Assembly: GCA_964022365.1 (NCBI GenBank)
Contig: CAXHZN010000008.1
Span: forward strand, 1 to 61,207
Reading direction: 5' to 3'
DNA length: 61,207 bases
From: CAJXJP01 sp964022365
GTDB taxonomy: Bacteria; Patescibacteriota; Gracilibacteria; BD1-5; UBA6164
The notes below the pieces were generated by a model. It saw only the letters and a list, made by a program, of their open reading frames with translations, had not been told where the DNA came from and ran no database searches. Positions 1 through 11,897 of this stretch are shown here, in pieces; position 1 is the first letter of the stretch, and the number at the start of each line of letters is the position of its first letter. Position numbers and translations under genes: made by a program.

Positions 1-63
1 ATGCTTTTTTAGAAATATTTTTCATATTTTTTTATAAAAATATATTTTATTTAATTGTATAAA

Positions 64-99
64 AAAAAATCATTATTACTAGTTTAATAATGATTTTTT
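64..99 (-). terminator. Rho-independent terminator of the first minus-strand gene
   Basis: A perfect 15-bp inverted repeat (arms 64-78 and 85-99) with a six-base loop. Read on the minus strand it ends in a T run. It overlaps the last base of the stop codon at 84-86. Confidence 0.75.
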
Positions 100-1625
100 G
101 CTAATAATTTTCATTCTCAGTAAAAATAATTATTTTTTACTTTTGTGAAAACTTCCTTAGTAGCTTTATCTGGATTTGTATGATGTAGAACTTTATAAAT
201 TTTTCACAAAGCCCAAGTGTTAGATTCCATTAGGATTAATTTCATAAATTCATCTACAGAATTATTATTTATTTTTTTTCAATTTTCTATAATATCATTA
301 AAAAATAATATTGTCTGTGCTTCTGCAGATAAATCTCTTGGATCGATATTAGTAGGTTTATGTACATTAATATCTCAAAATAGATGACTAAATTCGTTGC
401 TATCTAAATTTCTTTTTGTTCTTTTTACCGCAGTTTGAAAAGATGAACCTAACCGGTTTCATTTTTCATCATTCTTTCAGTTAGCAGTTAAAAATTGATA
501 ATATCATTTAGCGCTACTGACTCATGCAACATTTGCTATATTTCTTCCCGAAGATTCAATATGTAAAAATGTTATTATAAATGTATGCATATTTGCTAAA
601 ATTTCGCTATCTGAAATCTCATCTTGCGATAACTTTAAAGTATTTCTAGCATATTTTAGACCTAAATCTTTAATTTTTTCTGGAAGAGGATAGTTTTCTA
701 AATATTCTAATAAGTTAAAATTTTTATCTTGTTCTAAATATTTTAACAGTAATCCAGTAGAAATATCATTATTTTCATGGAATATAAAAATATCATCATG
801 AGTTAAAAAATTTTGAGATATGTAGTAGTTAATAAGATTTAATTGAGTCAATCAATTAATATTTATAGATAAGTTTTCAGAAATAATATTTATTTCTTCA
901 TTGTTCGCTTTTCAAGAAATAGAAGCAATAATTGACTGTTCTAATTTAGTTTCATCAAATAACAATTCATAATACTTTATTTTTTCTTCAAAATTATATA
1001 CATATTCTCATTCTGATAAATTAAATAGTGCTTGTTTTGGTAATAATTTATTCTCAAGATTTACTTTTACGAAACGGTTTAATATGTGACTAAATTCTTC
1101 TTGAGAAATATCCAATAAATCGTCTTGTGTTAAAGGAATATCTATAGAGTTATTCAATAAAAAAAGAGATAAAGAATCTAAAAATAATTTATTATCTTCG
1201 TTTAATGAAATTATTCAATCAAGCATTCATCTTAATCATCACTGAATATCTATGTTACCTGAAATACTATCTTTTGTTTGTTCAAATTTTTTATTCTCTA
1301 ATATTCAATCTATTTCTTCTAATTTAGTATCTGGGATTTCAGAATTTTCTAATTGTACAAACAGCGATAATAATTTGTTTTTATTTTTACTACTTAACTC
1401 ATCTATTTTTTCATCATATACATCCGATAAATCTTGTAATTCTCTATGATATTCTAATTGTTTAGAAATTATATTTGATTCATAATCTTCTAATTCTCAA
1501 TCACTTTTATGTAACGTATCTAGCGTTTGATTTAAATACACAAAAGAAGCATCTGATATTTCAGATGTATCTTTATTTTCCTGAATCTGAGTATTTAATT
1601 CTTCGAAAGATTTTTCTCAAAACAT
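84..1625 (-). CDS. Hypothetical protein, 513 aa
   Basis: I do not recognise this protein. The frame is open from the ATG at 1623-1625 to the TAA at 84-86 only if TGA is glycine. The sequence is acidic, rich in Lys/Glu/Asn/Leu and looks almost entirely helical. It has no signal peptide and no obvious membrane segment, so it is probably cytoplasmic. The N-terminal ~120 residues look like coiled coil. It is transcribed divergently from the RecX-like gene and has its own terminator. A structure prediction would be the only route to a function; I offer none. Confidence 0.75.
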
Positions 1626-1706
1626 ATAAATAATATTAAAAATATTTTTATTATTATAACATATAAGTACAATAAAAGTAAAGTTTAAATACAAATCAGA
1701 TATTTT

Positions 1707-2312
1707 ATGAAAAAACCAGAAGTAATAACAAAGTATCAGAGACTCAAAGATTACACTCTTTGGTATTATTTTAGATATTATCCTTCAATTGGAAAAATGA
1801 GATTTAAGTTAATGCAAAAAACTTTAAAAAACGAAGAAATGATTGATGATTTATTTAAAGATATATGACATTTATTTGATGATATTCCAGTTATAGAATC
1901 AAAAATTCAAAATTATTTATTTAGAAACAAAAATAAAAACTATATAACTACACAGTTAATTTCAAAGCAATTCAAAAGGGAAAATATATTAAATATACTC
2001 AATAAATATACTATTGAATGAGAAAGTGTTTTATCCGAAGATTTTATTTATAAAAAAATTCTGCTACTTAAAAATAAAAATAAATCTCAAAATTATATTA
2101 AAAATAAATTAATTGAACAACCAGAGGATAAACAAAAAGTTGAAAATATACTTTTAGAAATATATTGAGAAACATGAGAAGATGAAGAAATTTCTGCAGA
2201 AATAGAAAAATTAAAGTATAAAAATTTAGAACAGCAAAAATTAATACAAAAACTACTGCAAAAATGATTTAAATATTGAGATATAATAAAAAATATTAAT
2301 AATATGAATTAA
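1707..2312 (+). CDS. recX: RecX-like regulatory protein, 201 aa
   Basis: Resembles RecX, the small helical protein that binds RecA filaments and restrains recombination. Seen: a Lys-rich protein built of repeated three-helix units, each with an aromatic/Leu start and a pattern like LIxKLLxKGFKYGDI near the C-terminus (residues ~180-195), which is typical of the RecX repeat. The N-terminal motif around residues 10-30 (YTLWYYFRYYPSIGKMR) fits the first repeat. The length suits the family. The next gene, pilT, starts about 60 bp downstream on the same strand. No RecA gene is in the window. RecX sequences diverge strongly, so this call rests on pattern rather than a signature. Confidence 0.55.
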
Positions 2313-2374
2313 TATTTGTCAAATTAACATTTTTCTTATATAATACATATAAATACTTTCTAAAATGATATATT

Positions 2375-3370
2375 ATGATTGTTCCTAAAATATTAAAATT
2401 GGCTTTAGAAGAAAATGCTTCCGATATAATTTTATCTTCATGAACTCAACCTTGCCTTAAAGTTAATGGTGAAGTGAAATATTTAGTTGATTATTTAGCT
2501 ATTAGTGCACAAGAATTGCATGATGAACTAATGTGATTATTATCTGATACTCAAAAAAATAATTTTAAAACTCATTTGGAACTTGATTTTTCTGTTGAAC
2601 TTAAAGATCATGCACGTTTCAGAGTAAATATTTTTAAAGAAAAAAAAGGTATTTGAGCTGTATTTAGACCAATAAAATCAGTATTACCGACTTATGAAGA
2701 ATTAAGATTACCTGAAAAATTAAAAGAATTTACTACGAAAAAGAATGGATTAGTACTTGTTACATGAGCTGTTTGATCAGGAAAATCTACAACAATGTCA
2801 AGTCTTATAAATATGATTAATGAAAATTCATCAAAACATATCGTAACAGTTGAAGATCCAATAGAATTTGTTTTTGATAATAAAAATTCACTTGTAGAAC
2901 AAAGGGAAGTATGAGTTCATACAAATAGTTTTGAAAACGGTTTAAAATACGCATTAAGACAAGCATCTGACGTTATTATGATTGGTGAAATGAGAGATCT
3001 AGAAACCTTTAGACTTGCATTAAGAGCAGCAGAAACAGGGAATTTAGTATTTGCAACACTTCATACTTCATGAGCAGCAAGAACAATTGCTCGTATTATT
3101 GACATGTTTCCAGGAGAAGAAAGAGATCAAATCAGAAGTCAATTATCAGATTCACTTATCGGAGTTATTTGGCAAGATTTACTTAAAACTAAAGATGGAA
3201 AATCAAGAATTTTGGCTTCAGAATTATTAGTAAACAATACAGGAATTGCCAATATGATTAGAAAAGATTTAAATCATTTAATCCAATGAGCAATGGAAAC
3301 ATGATCAAATGATGGAATGATTACAATGGATAAATGTTTAGAAAAATTAAAAGAAGAAGGTTTAATATAG
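2375..3370 (+). CDS. pilT: Type IV pilus retraction ATPase PilT
   Basis: Hexameric AAA-like ATPase that drives pilus disassembly and twitching motility, acting at the inner face of the membrane. Seen in order: N-terminal PAS-like region with SSGTQP; Walker A GAVGSGKST (residues ~131-139), both key glycines before Ser-Gly-Lys coming from TGA; Asp box; Walker B region ASDVIMIGEMRD; and the His box TLHTSGAARTIARIIDMFP. The length of 331 aa is slightly under the usual ~345. No other pilus gene lies next to it here. In epibiotic or predatory Patescibacteria, type IV pili are inferred to mediate host contact. A terminator follows. Confidence 0.95.
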
Positions 3371-3390
3371 TTCATATATTATTACTTAAT

Positions 3391-3428
3391 AAAAAACACT
3401 TAACATAATATCATATTAAGTGTTTTTT
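3391..3428 (+). terminator. Rho-independent terminator after pilT
   Basis: 13-bp inverted repeat (3391-3403 / 3416-3428) with a 12-base loop, ending in six Ts. Confidence 0.8.
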
Positions 3429-3841
3429 ATATATTTTAAAATCTACGATTTCAATAATAATGATTAATAATTATTATTATTAATTTAGATGATAATCCAT
3501 AGTTATAAAAAATAATTCATAGATAGTATTAAATCAATAATATATTTTATAAAAATAATAATTTACATAAATATTATTTTTATAAATTATTAATAATAAT
3601 ATTTATGTATTAAAAACTTTAATAAATATAGAATTTACACAAATAATATCAAAATAGCTAAAAATCGTATGATATAGTAATCATAAAATTATTTATTACA
3701 CTACTTAACATAAGTTACATTATGTTAAGTAGTATAAATTTGTTATATAATCTCCTATTTTATATATTTTTATAAAAATTTAAACTTTTTATTTTAAATA
3801 AAATCTTTATACTTATGGAAATTTAAAAATAAATTAAAATT
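3429..3841. other. AT-rich intergenic region, no gene seen
   Basis: About 410 bp of very AT-rich sequence between pilT and the beta-lactamase-fold gene. I see no start codon followed by a credible frame on either strand and no tRNA-like element. It contains several AT-only inverted repeats and one stronger hairpin at 3700-3733, listed separately. It must carry the promoter of the downstream gene. Confidence 0.6.
3700..3733. repeat. Perfect 14-bp inverted repeat without T tract
   Basis: Arms ACTACTTAACATAA (3700-3713) and its exact reverse complement (3720-3733) around a six-base loop. It has no downstream T run and lies ~110 bp before the start of the next gene, so it is not a standard terminator. 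It could be an operator or an RNA hairpin in a 5' leader. Confidence 0.6.
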
Positions 3842-5350
3842 ATGAAAATTGATTACTTGTGACATTCTGAATTCTTAATGGAGTTAGAAAATAAAAATTC
3901 TCAAAAAGTTAGAATTTTATGTGATGCTTGGCTTTCTGATTATGCGTGTTGAGATATGATGTGAAGAAATCCTACTTTTAAAATAGATTACAATACAATC
4001 TGAAAAATTGATGCTGTTTTCTTAAGTCATTCACATACAGATCATGTAGATCCTTACACATTAATTGATTTATATAAAAAACTTGATCATAAACCTGTTT
4101 TACTTATCCCTGAAACAATTGAATTTCTAGTGCCTTTGTTTGAAAAATATCTACAAAATCCTGAAATAATTATTCTAAAAAATAAACAAGAGATTGAATT
4201 TTTATGAATTAAAATTTTATGATTTGTATTTGATACAAATTTTATCACAAATGAAGATGATGTAATGTGACTTTTTGTCTACAATGAAATAGAAATCCTC
4301 TTTAATGAAGTTGATTTAGTACCACCAGAATTAGAAGAAGTTCACGAATACATGTTCAAAATATTTACAAGACACAACTTTCAGCAACGTGTCTACATTG
4401 CAACAAGAAATGAGCTTGAATGAAACCTACAAATACTTGACGTAGAACCAAATAAAAGAAAATCTTATGCTAAAGAGTATAAAAAAAGGAGGTCAGAAGA
4501 AATAGAATTTGATTATATGAAGCATATTGAAGAATATGTAGAATATCCAGATATTTTTTCACTTCCAAATATGAATAAAATATTTATTGGTCAATGAATT
4601 ACATATCCTAAATCTCTCAATCCAGATTTCTTAAAGTTTCAAGTTATGACACTTCCTGAAGAAGTTGGAATAGAAAAAAGATTTTCTGTAATGTATGGAA
4701 AAAATCTTCATATAGATTTCTTAGAAGCAAGTAAAAGCTTTGTTATAAATAACAATTCAGTTAAATATAACTGAGATATTCCCTATTTAAATGATGTAGA
4801 TTTTTGTAAACAGCAAAATGATTTTTCATTAGATATTACAAGAAATACATTAAAGGAACCGATGAATAATGATTCAAGAAATAATAGTGAAATAGAAGAT
4901 AAAGTTTTTAGTATTATTAATAATCGTTTCCTACCTTATCGGTTTGCTAATAAACAAGATTGTATAAAATCAGTTATACTTCACTCTCAAGATAGAAACT
5001 ATAATATTTTAGTAAAATTTGGAACTTCTCAAGATTATACAAATGTAGTGTTTCAATATAATTTTTCTCAAACTAAATTTATAAAAACTCCTTATGTGAA
5101 CCAAAAAATAGATGAAGAATATTGGGGAAATGATTTAGATGATTATCTAGAATGAAAACAAGAGCTATACTCTAATTTTCATCACACACTAGATAGTAAA
5201 AAAGCTTATAGATTATGGACATGTTTATGATCAAACTATATAAACAATGATTTATTATATAATAAATATGCCTACCATTTCGAACAAGCTAATAATGGAA
5301 AAACAAGTTGAGATTTTGTGCTTCCAGTATATAAAAAACTAGAACAATAA
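3842..5350 (+). CDS. Metallo-beta-lactamase-fold hydrolase, 502 aa
   Basis: Metal-dependent hydrolase of the metallo-beta-lactamase superfamily; substrate unknown. Seen: the HxHxDH metal-binding motif in SHSHTDHVD (residues ~60-68), followed by a Rossmann-like alternation in the first ~210 residues. The C-terminal ~290 residues are not typical of the fold and I cannot assign them; they include an Arg/Lys-rich stretch near residue 215. UlaG-like and other small MBL enzymes end near 230-350 aa, so this is a long variant. No signal peptide. It is monocistronic and ends in a terminator shared with convergent murD. Confidence 0.8.
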
Positions 5351-5367
5351 AATTGTTCTAGTTTTTT
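5333..5367. terminator. Bidirectional terminator between MBL gene and murD
   Basis: 15-bp inverted repeat (5333-5347 / 5353-5367) with A and T runs on both flanks, located between convergent genes and overlapping both stop codons. Confidence 0.8.
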
Positions 5368-6755
5368 TGTTTATTTATTTCATCAATAAATTCTTTTCAT
5401 TTTTGTTCGTATCAACTCCAAAGAGAATAACTTGGTGCAGCGCAAGACATAAGACAAATATTATTTTCTCAAGTATTTTCATAAGAAAATCTTATTGCTT
5501 CTGACATAGAATTTGTGAATAAAATATTTAGATTTAAATCATCTAAAGAATAATTAAACACATCTCAATATTTATACGTATCTCTTGGGAAATTAAAAAT
5601 ATCTAACCCCGTATCTGGAAATAAAACTATATTTTTTATTTTATAATTACCAATAGCATTTTTTAATAACGTGTAAGAATCTTGAGTAAATCAATAGTCT
5701 CATCCTCATAAAAACAATGTATTTATTGTGTTTCAAAATGTCTTAATACCTTCTATAGTACTTTCTGGTGTTGTTGAAATCCCATCATCTATAAAAGTAA
5801 TATTGTTGTGTTTTGCAACGATTTCCATTCTGTGTGGAAGTCATGAAAATGTATTGAGAGTATTTTCTAGTGATTGAATTAATTTAGAAAAAATCCACTG
5901 TGAATTGAAATTATATTTTTCAACAATAACATCTAAAATTCAAACTACACAAGAAATATTTTTTTTATTATGTTCTCATAGCAAAAGTAAATCTTTGTTC
6001 GAGAATAATTGATTATCATTTTTATAAAAAAAATTTTCATCATAAGAATATATTGATTCTGGTCAAAAATAGTAGACATTGTCTATATTTTGTCCATATT
6101 GAGAAAATTCTTTTGAAATTATTTTATTTTCAGAATTTTTTAAAATATTCAATTTTGCTTGTTCATAAACTTTGAAACTGTTATTATGCCAATCAAGATG
6201 ACAGGTGTAAATATTTCACAAAACTGCGATACTACATTTTGGTTTACAAGTTTCAAGCATATAGCTTGATAATTCATAAATAACATAATTATAGTTTTCA
6301 GGATCCAATAAGTCAATTTCGTCAAAAACAGGCGAACCTATATTCCCTACTAATTTAACATTATATTCAGCATTTTTTAATGTTTCATATATAAGTGTCG
6401 AAACGGTTGATTTCCCTTTAGTTGCAGTGATTCAAATAGTCCTTCATTCATAATTATCGAAAAATACTTGTGTTTGAGAAGTTAGCTTATCATTAAAAGG
6501 AATTATTTTTTCATGATAAGGAGATATTCACGGAGATTTAAATATTAAATTATATTCTCCTAGATTATCTAAATATGTTTCTCAAGTAATAGTATTTACA
6601 TCACTATTCTTAATATTTATTTCATTTTTATCTAAAATAGTGATTTCAGATGGATTTATTCATAAACGTACTAAAAAATCCAGAGTAGACTTCCCTTCTT
6701 TTCAAAATCATAAAATTGCAATTTTTTTAATCTTCTTTAATTCGTATAAATACAT
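5358..6755 (-). CDS. murD: UDP-N-acetylmuramoylalanine--D-glutamate ligase MurD
   Basis: Cytoplasmic ligase that adds D-glutamate to UDP-MurNAc-L-Ala in peptidoglycan synthesis. Seen: N-terminal Rossmann-like domain with GFGKEGKST (residues ~16-24), central Mur ligase ATP loop GITATKGKST (~108-117), the substrate/metal region YELSSYMLE and NIYTCHLDWH, and a C-terminal domain ending SCAAPSYSLW near residue ~440. This last motif, SxxxPSxSxW, is characteristic of MurD. The length of 465 aa fits the family. It starts 2 bp after the stop of the upstream phosphoesterase gene on the same strand, so the two are probably co-transcribed. It supports a cell that builds its own cell wall. Confidence 0.93.
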
Positions 6756-6757
6756 AA

Positions 6758-7393
6758 TTAGTCTTTAATAAATACATCTTTATAACACTTTAAAGCTCAT
6801 TGTGTTACAATATCTCAACTTTCGAGTATATAAGCATGTAACGCCTTTCAATATACACAACCTCAGTCTAATCAAATAGTATTTCAATATATATTTAATC
6901 AATTCATAGCCCAATGGCCGTAAATTATTTTTTTATCTCAAGAATATTGTTCATACCAGGGTTGGGAATTAATTTCTCTTATTAAGGTTAGTTCATTTTC
7001 ATTATGATCTTCTAATTTTTTATTTGGATCTAATCAACCATGAATCATTAAAAAATCTTCTTCTTGAATATATAATGGTAAATTCTTAAAATATTCATAA
7101 ATATTTGGATGTTTTTCTAGTTTATTTTTTAATTTTTCAAAACCTTCATTTCAATAATCATTTGATTGTAACCATTTGAAAAAATAAATTTCATGATTTC
7201 ATTTAATAGCTTTAAATTGATTCTGATTTTTGTATAAAAACTTTATAACTTTCCATGATTTCGGTCATTTATTTATCATATCTCAGACGATATAAATTGT
7301 ATCAAATTCTTGAATTTTTAATTTTTCTAATAACAATTCAAACTCATCAAAACATCAATGAATATCTCAAATAAATATGGTTCTTTTTTTCAT
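6758..7393 (-). CDS. Metallophosphoesterase, ApaH/PrpE-like, 211 aa
   Basis: Calcineurin-like phosphoesterase of the PPP family, which uses two metals to hydrolyse phosphomonoesters or dinucleoside polyphosphates. Seen: the three signature blocks GDIHG (residues ~8-12), GDMINKG (~42-48) and GNHE (~70-73), then HGGLDP and GHWA supplying later metal-binding histidines. Length and motif spacing resemble bacterial Ser/Thr phosphatase and diadenosine tetraphosphatase proteins. It is sandwiched between dedA and murD in one minus-strand run, with 9 bp and 2 bp gaps. The substrate cannot be told from sequence. Confidence 0.88.
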
Positions 7394-7402
7394 AAATATA
7401 TC

Positions 7403-8020
7403 TTATTTTTTAGATTTAATTACTTTATTTTTTAGAATATACCCTAGAGCTATAAATATAACAAAAATAATTCATCCAATTAATAATTGCTTTGTATATT
7501 GAGCTAATAGTTCTTGGTTATTTCATACAAGATATCAAATAATCATCAGAATTAAATTCCAGAGTCATGCTCATAAACCCGTATAAAATAAAAATTTTCA
7601 AATATTCATTTTAAATACACCTGCTGGAAGAGAAATTAATTGACGAATAACTGTGATAAAACGAGCTAAAAAAGTAGTAATAACTCCATGTTTTAAAAAA
7701 TATACTTCTGTTTTTTGATAGTGTTCATCTTTTATAAGAAAATATTTTCAGTATTTATGAATCAGAGATTTGATTATTGGTCCTCAAAGTTTATACCCTA
7801 AGAAATAATTTATACTCGCTCAGACTAAAGCTCAAAGTGTTCAAAAAAACATAGCAAGAGCGAAATTCATTTCTCAAGTTGCTGACAAATACCCAGCTGG
7901 TAACATAGCTACTTCACTCGGAAACGGGAAGAAACTCGATTCTAAAGTCATCATTATAAATATACCTGTGTATCCTAAGTCTCACACTATAGTGACGATG
8001 TAATCTATGATTTCGTGCAT
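7403..8020 (-). CDS. DedA family membrane protein
   Basis: Multi-pass inner-membrane protein of the DedA/SNARE-associated family; characterised members act as flippases for undecaprenyl phosphate or phospholipids. Seen: the family hallmark region with ESSFFPFPSEVAMLPAG near the N-terminus (residues ~26-43) and the FxARFITVIRQLISLPAG motif (~117-133), several hydrophobic helices, and a Lys-rich C-terminal tail. At 205 aa it fits the family. A role in recycling the wall-lipid carrier would suit its place beside murD, but that is inference. It is first in the dedA-phosphoesterase-murD run. Confidence 0.9.
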
Positions 8021-8062
8021 AAAAATTGATAAAAAATATTATGTATATACTAATGATAAAAC

Positions 8063-8096
8063 AAAAAAAATCCAGATTTTTATCTGGATTTTTTTT
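8063..8096 (-). terminator. Terminator after ftsH
   Basis: 15-bp inverted repeat (8063-8077 / 8082-8096) with a 4-base loop and A/T tracts on both sides, between the stop of ftsH at 8101 and the start of dedA at 8020. Confidence 0.8.
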
Positions 8097-8100
8097 GTTT

Positions 8101-9972
8101 TTATGAAGCAAAGTAAGCTTTAAATTCTTCTTCAGAAATTTCTTCTTTTTCGAGTAAATCTTTAGTAATTTTTTCGTGTAAAGTTTTATTTTCTTGGATT
8201 AATTTAATAGCAACTTTGTACGCGTCTTGTAAAATAATTTTTACTTTTGCATCAATAGCTTCCATTGTTTTATCAGAAAATGTTCCTTGTTCACCATTTG
8301 AACCTAAATGATTTCCAGAAACTCTTTCTCAAGCAAAATTTTCAGTTCCAATATCTTCGAACATACCATATCTCATAACCATATTTCTAGCTATTTGAGT
8401 TGCTTTTTCAATATCATTTGAAGCTCAAGTTGTAATATAATCTTTTCCGTAGAAAATTTCTTCTGCAGCTCTCCCACCAAATAGTGTAGCTAATTCATCT
8501 AAGTATTTTGCTTTTGAAACTAATAAAGCATCTCTTTCTGGTAAGAACCAAGTTACACCAAGCGCTCAACCTCTTGAAACAATAGAGATTTTGTGAACTG
8601 GATCAGTGTTTGGTAATAATTTTCCAACAAGTGCGTGACCAACTTCGTGATATGCAGTAAGTTCTCTTTCGTGATCATTCATAACTTGAGATTTTTTTCT
8701 TAATCCCATAACTAATCTTTCAAAAGCTTCTGTAATTCTATTGTTAGAAATAATTTTTTCATCATTTCTAGCTGTTATAATTGCAGCTTCATTTAATAGA
8801 TTTCATAAATCAGCTCATGAAAAACCAACTGTTTTAGAAGCCAGTGATTTATAATTTACATCTTCTTCTACTTTTTTATTTCTTGAATGAATTTTTAAGA
8901 TTTGTTCTCTATCAGATAAATTTGGTAAATTTACTGTAATTTTTCTATCAAATCTTCCTGGTCTCAATAAGGCTTTATCTAAAACATCAGCTCTATTTGT
9001 TGCCCCGATTACAATTATATTTGTATCATTACTAAAACCATCCATTTCAGTTAGGATTTGATTAAGAGTTTGTTCTCTTTCGTCGTGTCCACCACCAGTT
9101 CCTGGTCATCTTTTTTTCCCAATTGCATCAATTTCATCTATGAAAATTATAGCTGGAGCCATTTTTTTAGCATTTTCGAAAAGATCTCTCACTCTCGAAG
9201 CACCAACTCATACAAACATTTCTACAAATTCAGAACCAGAAATACTTAAAAAAGGTACATCAGATTCTCATGCAACAGCTCTCGCTAACATTGTTTTCCC
9301 TGTCCCTGGAGGACCAACCATAAGTACACCTTTTGGTATTTTAGCACCAAGATTTTTAAATTTTTTCGGATTTTTTAAAAATTGAACTACTTCAGCAAGT
9401 TCTTCTTTTTCTTCATCAGCACCAGCTACATCTTTAAATAAAACTTTTTCTTTATCTTTATCATAAAGTTTAGCTCTAGATTTTCCAAAGGTCATAGCAT
9501 TATTACTCATTCCTCCCATTTTCCCTAGAATAAGCATCGCGATTATAAAAAATAATGCAAAACCAATAATAGTTGGAAGTAATCCTGACCAGAAAAGGCT
9601 CGAAGTGTTATCTTTTACTTTAATTTGTGTTCAAACTTCAGGATTTCTTAATCCTAAGTCGTTTAAAGAATCATTTGTAGGTAATATGACAATTTCTCTT
9701 TTTACTTTTTGAATCCCATTTTCTTCAGTTTTTGATCCAGAAAGTGTAGCAATTGCTTTATTTCCATCAATTATAACTTCAGAGTATTTTTCATCTATAA
9801 AATTTTGCTCTAATACATTTAGAGCAACTTCACTATCATCATATTTTTGCGCATCTCTAACAGACGGTAAAACAAGTGCAATAACTATTGAAATAATAAT
9901 TAATAATGCAAAAGGTTTATAATTTCATTTATTGTTATTTGGTTTCGGTAAATTTGGTTTTTTAGCGTTCAT
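8101..9972 (-). CDS. ftsH: ATP-dependent zinc metalloprotease FtsH
   Basis: Membrane-anchored AAA+ protease that degrades misfolded membrane and regulatory proteins. Seen: N-terminal membrane helix, extracytoplasmic domain (~35-115), second membrane helix, Walker A GPPGTGKT (~residue 210), Walker B IIFIDEID, the second region of homology ATNRADVLDKALLRPGRFDR, and zinc site HEVGH with downstream TTGASNDIEKAT. The length of 623 aa is standard. I chose ATG 9970-9972; an in-frame ATG at 10009-10011 would add 13 residues and cannot be excluded. Only a minority of its glycines are TGA, unlike most neighbours. Divergent from thyA. Confidence 0.96.
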
Positions 9973-10206
9973 TTCGTCAAACTTTAATTCGTTAAAATAA
10001 TTACATAGCATTGTATGAAAAAGCTTTGTATATGCAAAAGAAATTGTAAATAAATCTTGATTATTTCTAATTTCTTTGTCTATTACAAATATATATTTCT
10101 ACCTTAATATAAAATAAAGAAAAAGTTTTTAACATAAAATATTTAACTGGTTTGATAAAAAGCTAAAATAAACTATATTTAAAGTATTAAATTTTTATTA
10201 TTTTCT

Positions 10207-11133
10207 ATGAAACAATATTTAGAATTATTACAAGATATTAGAGATAATGGTATCGGAAAAGATGATAGAACAGGTACGTGAGTAAGATGAATTTTTTGAA
10301 TGCAAGCAAAATATGATTTAGAAGATGGCTTCCCTCTTGTAACTACTAAAAAAACTTTTTTAAGAATTATAATAGTTGAACTCATTTGGTTACTCAGATG
10401 AGAAACAAATATAAAATATCTCGTAGATAGAAATTGTCATATTTGGGATGAATGGCCGTTTCAAAATTATATTGATTCTAATAATTTATCAGAAAAATTT
10501 CCAAAATATTCGAATGAATGGATGGAAGAGAAAAAGAATTTCATAGAAAAAATTAAAAATTTACCAGCTAGCGATGATTTTGTAAAAAAATGGTGAGATT
10601 TATGACCAGTTTACTGACATCAATGGAGAAACTTCAATAGTCAATGAGTTGATCAAATCTCTAACGCAATCGAACAAATAAAAACAAATCCAACAAATAG
10701 AAGAATAATTGTATCTGCTTGGAATCCAGCACAAATAGATGAAATGCTCTTACCTCCATGTCATGCGTTTTTTCAATTTAATGTGGATACAACCAATAAT
10801 AAACTCAATCTTCAACTCTACCAAAGAAGCGCAGATATGTTTTTATGAGTACCGTTTAATATTGCTTCATATTCAGCTTTATTAATGATGATTGCAAAAA
10901 TTACAGGATTAAAACCTGGGACTTTTACTCATACACTTTGAGATGCTCATATTTACAATAATCACATTGATCAAGTAAATCAACAACTTTGAAACAAACC
11001 CCATAAACTTCCTACACTCAACATTTTAAAAGGTATAAAAAATCTTGAAGATTTAGAAACTTTAGAATGGGAAGATTTTGAACTATTAAATTACACATCT
11101 CACGAAGTAATCAAAGCACCGGTAGCTGTATAA
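10207..11133 (+). CDS. thyA: Thymidylate synthase ThyA
   Basis: Converts dUMP to dTMP using methylenetetrahydrofolate. Seen: N-terminal DRTGTG phosphate-binding loop (residues ~21-26), the catalytic Cys in LPPCHAFFQF (~178-187), QRSADMFLGVPFNIASYS (~202-219) and the dUMP-binding TLGDAHIYNNH (~243-253). The length of 308 aa includes the usual insertion in the small domain. It heads a plus-strand run with a Nudix gene, a small Cys-rich gene and folA, all separated by roughly 20-60 bp; ThyA makes the dihydrofolate that FolA reduces, so the pairing is functional. Confidence 0.96.
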
Positions 11134-11154
11134 TATTTATTAATAAATTATACA

Positions 11155-11595
11155 ATGAAAATATTAGAATGAACTTGGTCTACTTGAGTTAAACGGGAAT
11201 TATATTTTACGGATATTTTCCCAACATGAAATATAACATCTATAAGTAGTTATTGTTATAACTCAGATGAAATATATCTTACAAAAAATAAAAGATGACG
11301 GGAAATACCTTGTGGTCATCTCGAAGAATGAGAAAATAGTATAGATGCACTAAAAAGAGAAACTTTTGAAGAAGTTTGATGAAAAATTATAGATTATAAA
11401 TATATTTGATACTATAAAGTATATTTTAATTGATGAATAAATTATTGTCCCATTTATTTATCAAAAACAGAAATAATATCAAAACCTACTTGAGAAGAAA
11501 TACTAGATACAATTACACTTAGTGATGAAAATATATTAGAATATCTATGAAATTCTGATTTATACAATAGCTTAAAAAAATATAATTACTTGTAA
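11155..11595 (+). CDS. Nudix hydrolase, 146 aa
   Basis: Hydrolyses a nucleoside diphosphate linked to another group. Seen: a Nudix box reading GHLEEGENSIDALKRETFEE followed by VGG, matching Gx5Ex7REUxEExGU with Thr at the hydrophobic position after RE. A preceding beta-strand region and REIPCG lead into it. Length fits the family, which includes ADP-ribose and oxidised-nucleotide hydrolases. It lies 21 bp after thyA and before folA, which suggests a nucleotide-pool role such as dUTP or damaged-nucleotide removal; the substrate is inference only. Confidence 0.88.
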
Positions 11596-11654
11596 TAAAT
11601 ATTAATCTTAAAAGACATAAAAATAAAATATTTATATAATTTAATTTTATAAAA

Positions 11655-11870
11655 ATGAAACTTAAAAAAAGATATATACTTATAAGTATTTGAATATTAT
11701 TAATATGAGCTTTACTATTATATTTTATTGAAAGACAAGATTATACATGTCCTACTTGAGAAGTAGTAATACTTAACAGCTGTAGTTGTAGATACGAATG
11801 TAAGCCTGAAAATTACATTGGTTGAACGTGTGATAGAGTCTGTCCTCAAGAAATGAAATTTTATAAGTAA
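11655..11870 (+). CDS. Small membrane-anchored Cys-rich protein, 71 aa
   Basis: Not recognised as a family. Seen: positively charged start (MKLKKR), one hydrophobic helix (residues ~7-24), then a short exported tail carrying six cysteines within about 35 residues, including CSC, and a GGT turn. This looks like a signal-anchored peptide with a disulfide- or metal-stabilised knot outside the membrane. It sits inside the thyA-folA run with the same spacing and is probably co-transcribed. A lipobox is absent. Confidence 0.7.
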
Positions 11871-11897
11871 ATTAAAAATAATTTTTAAAAATAATAT

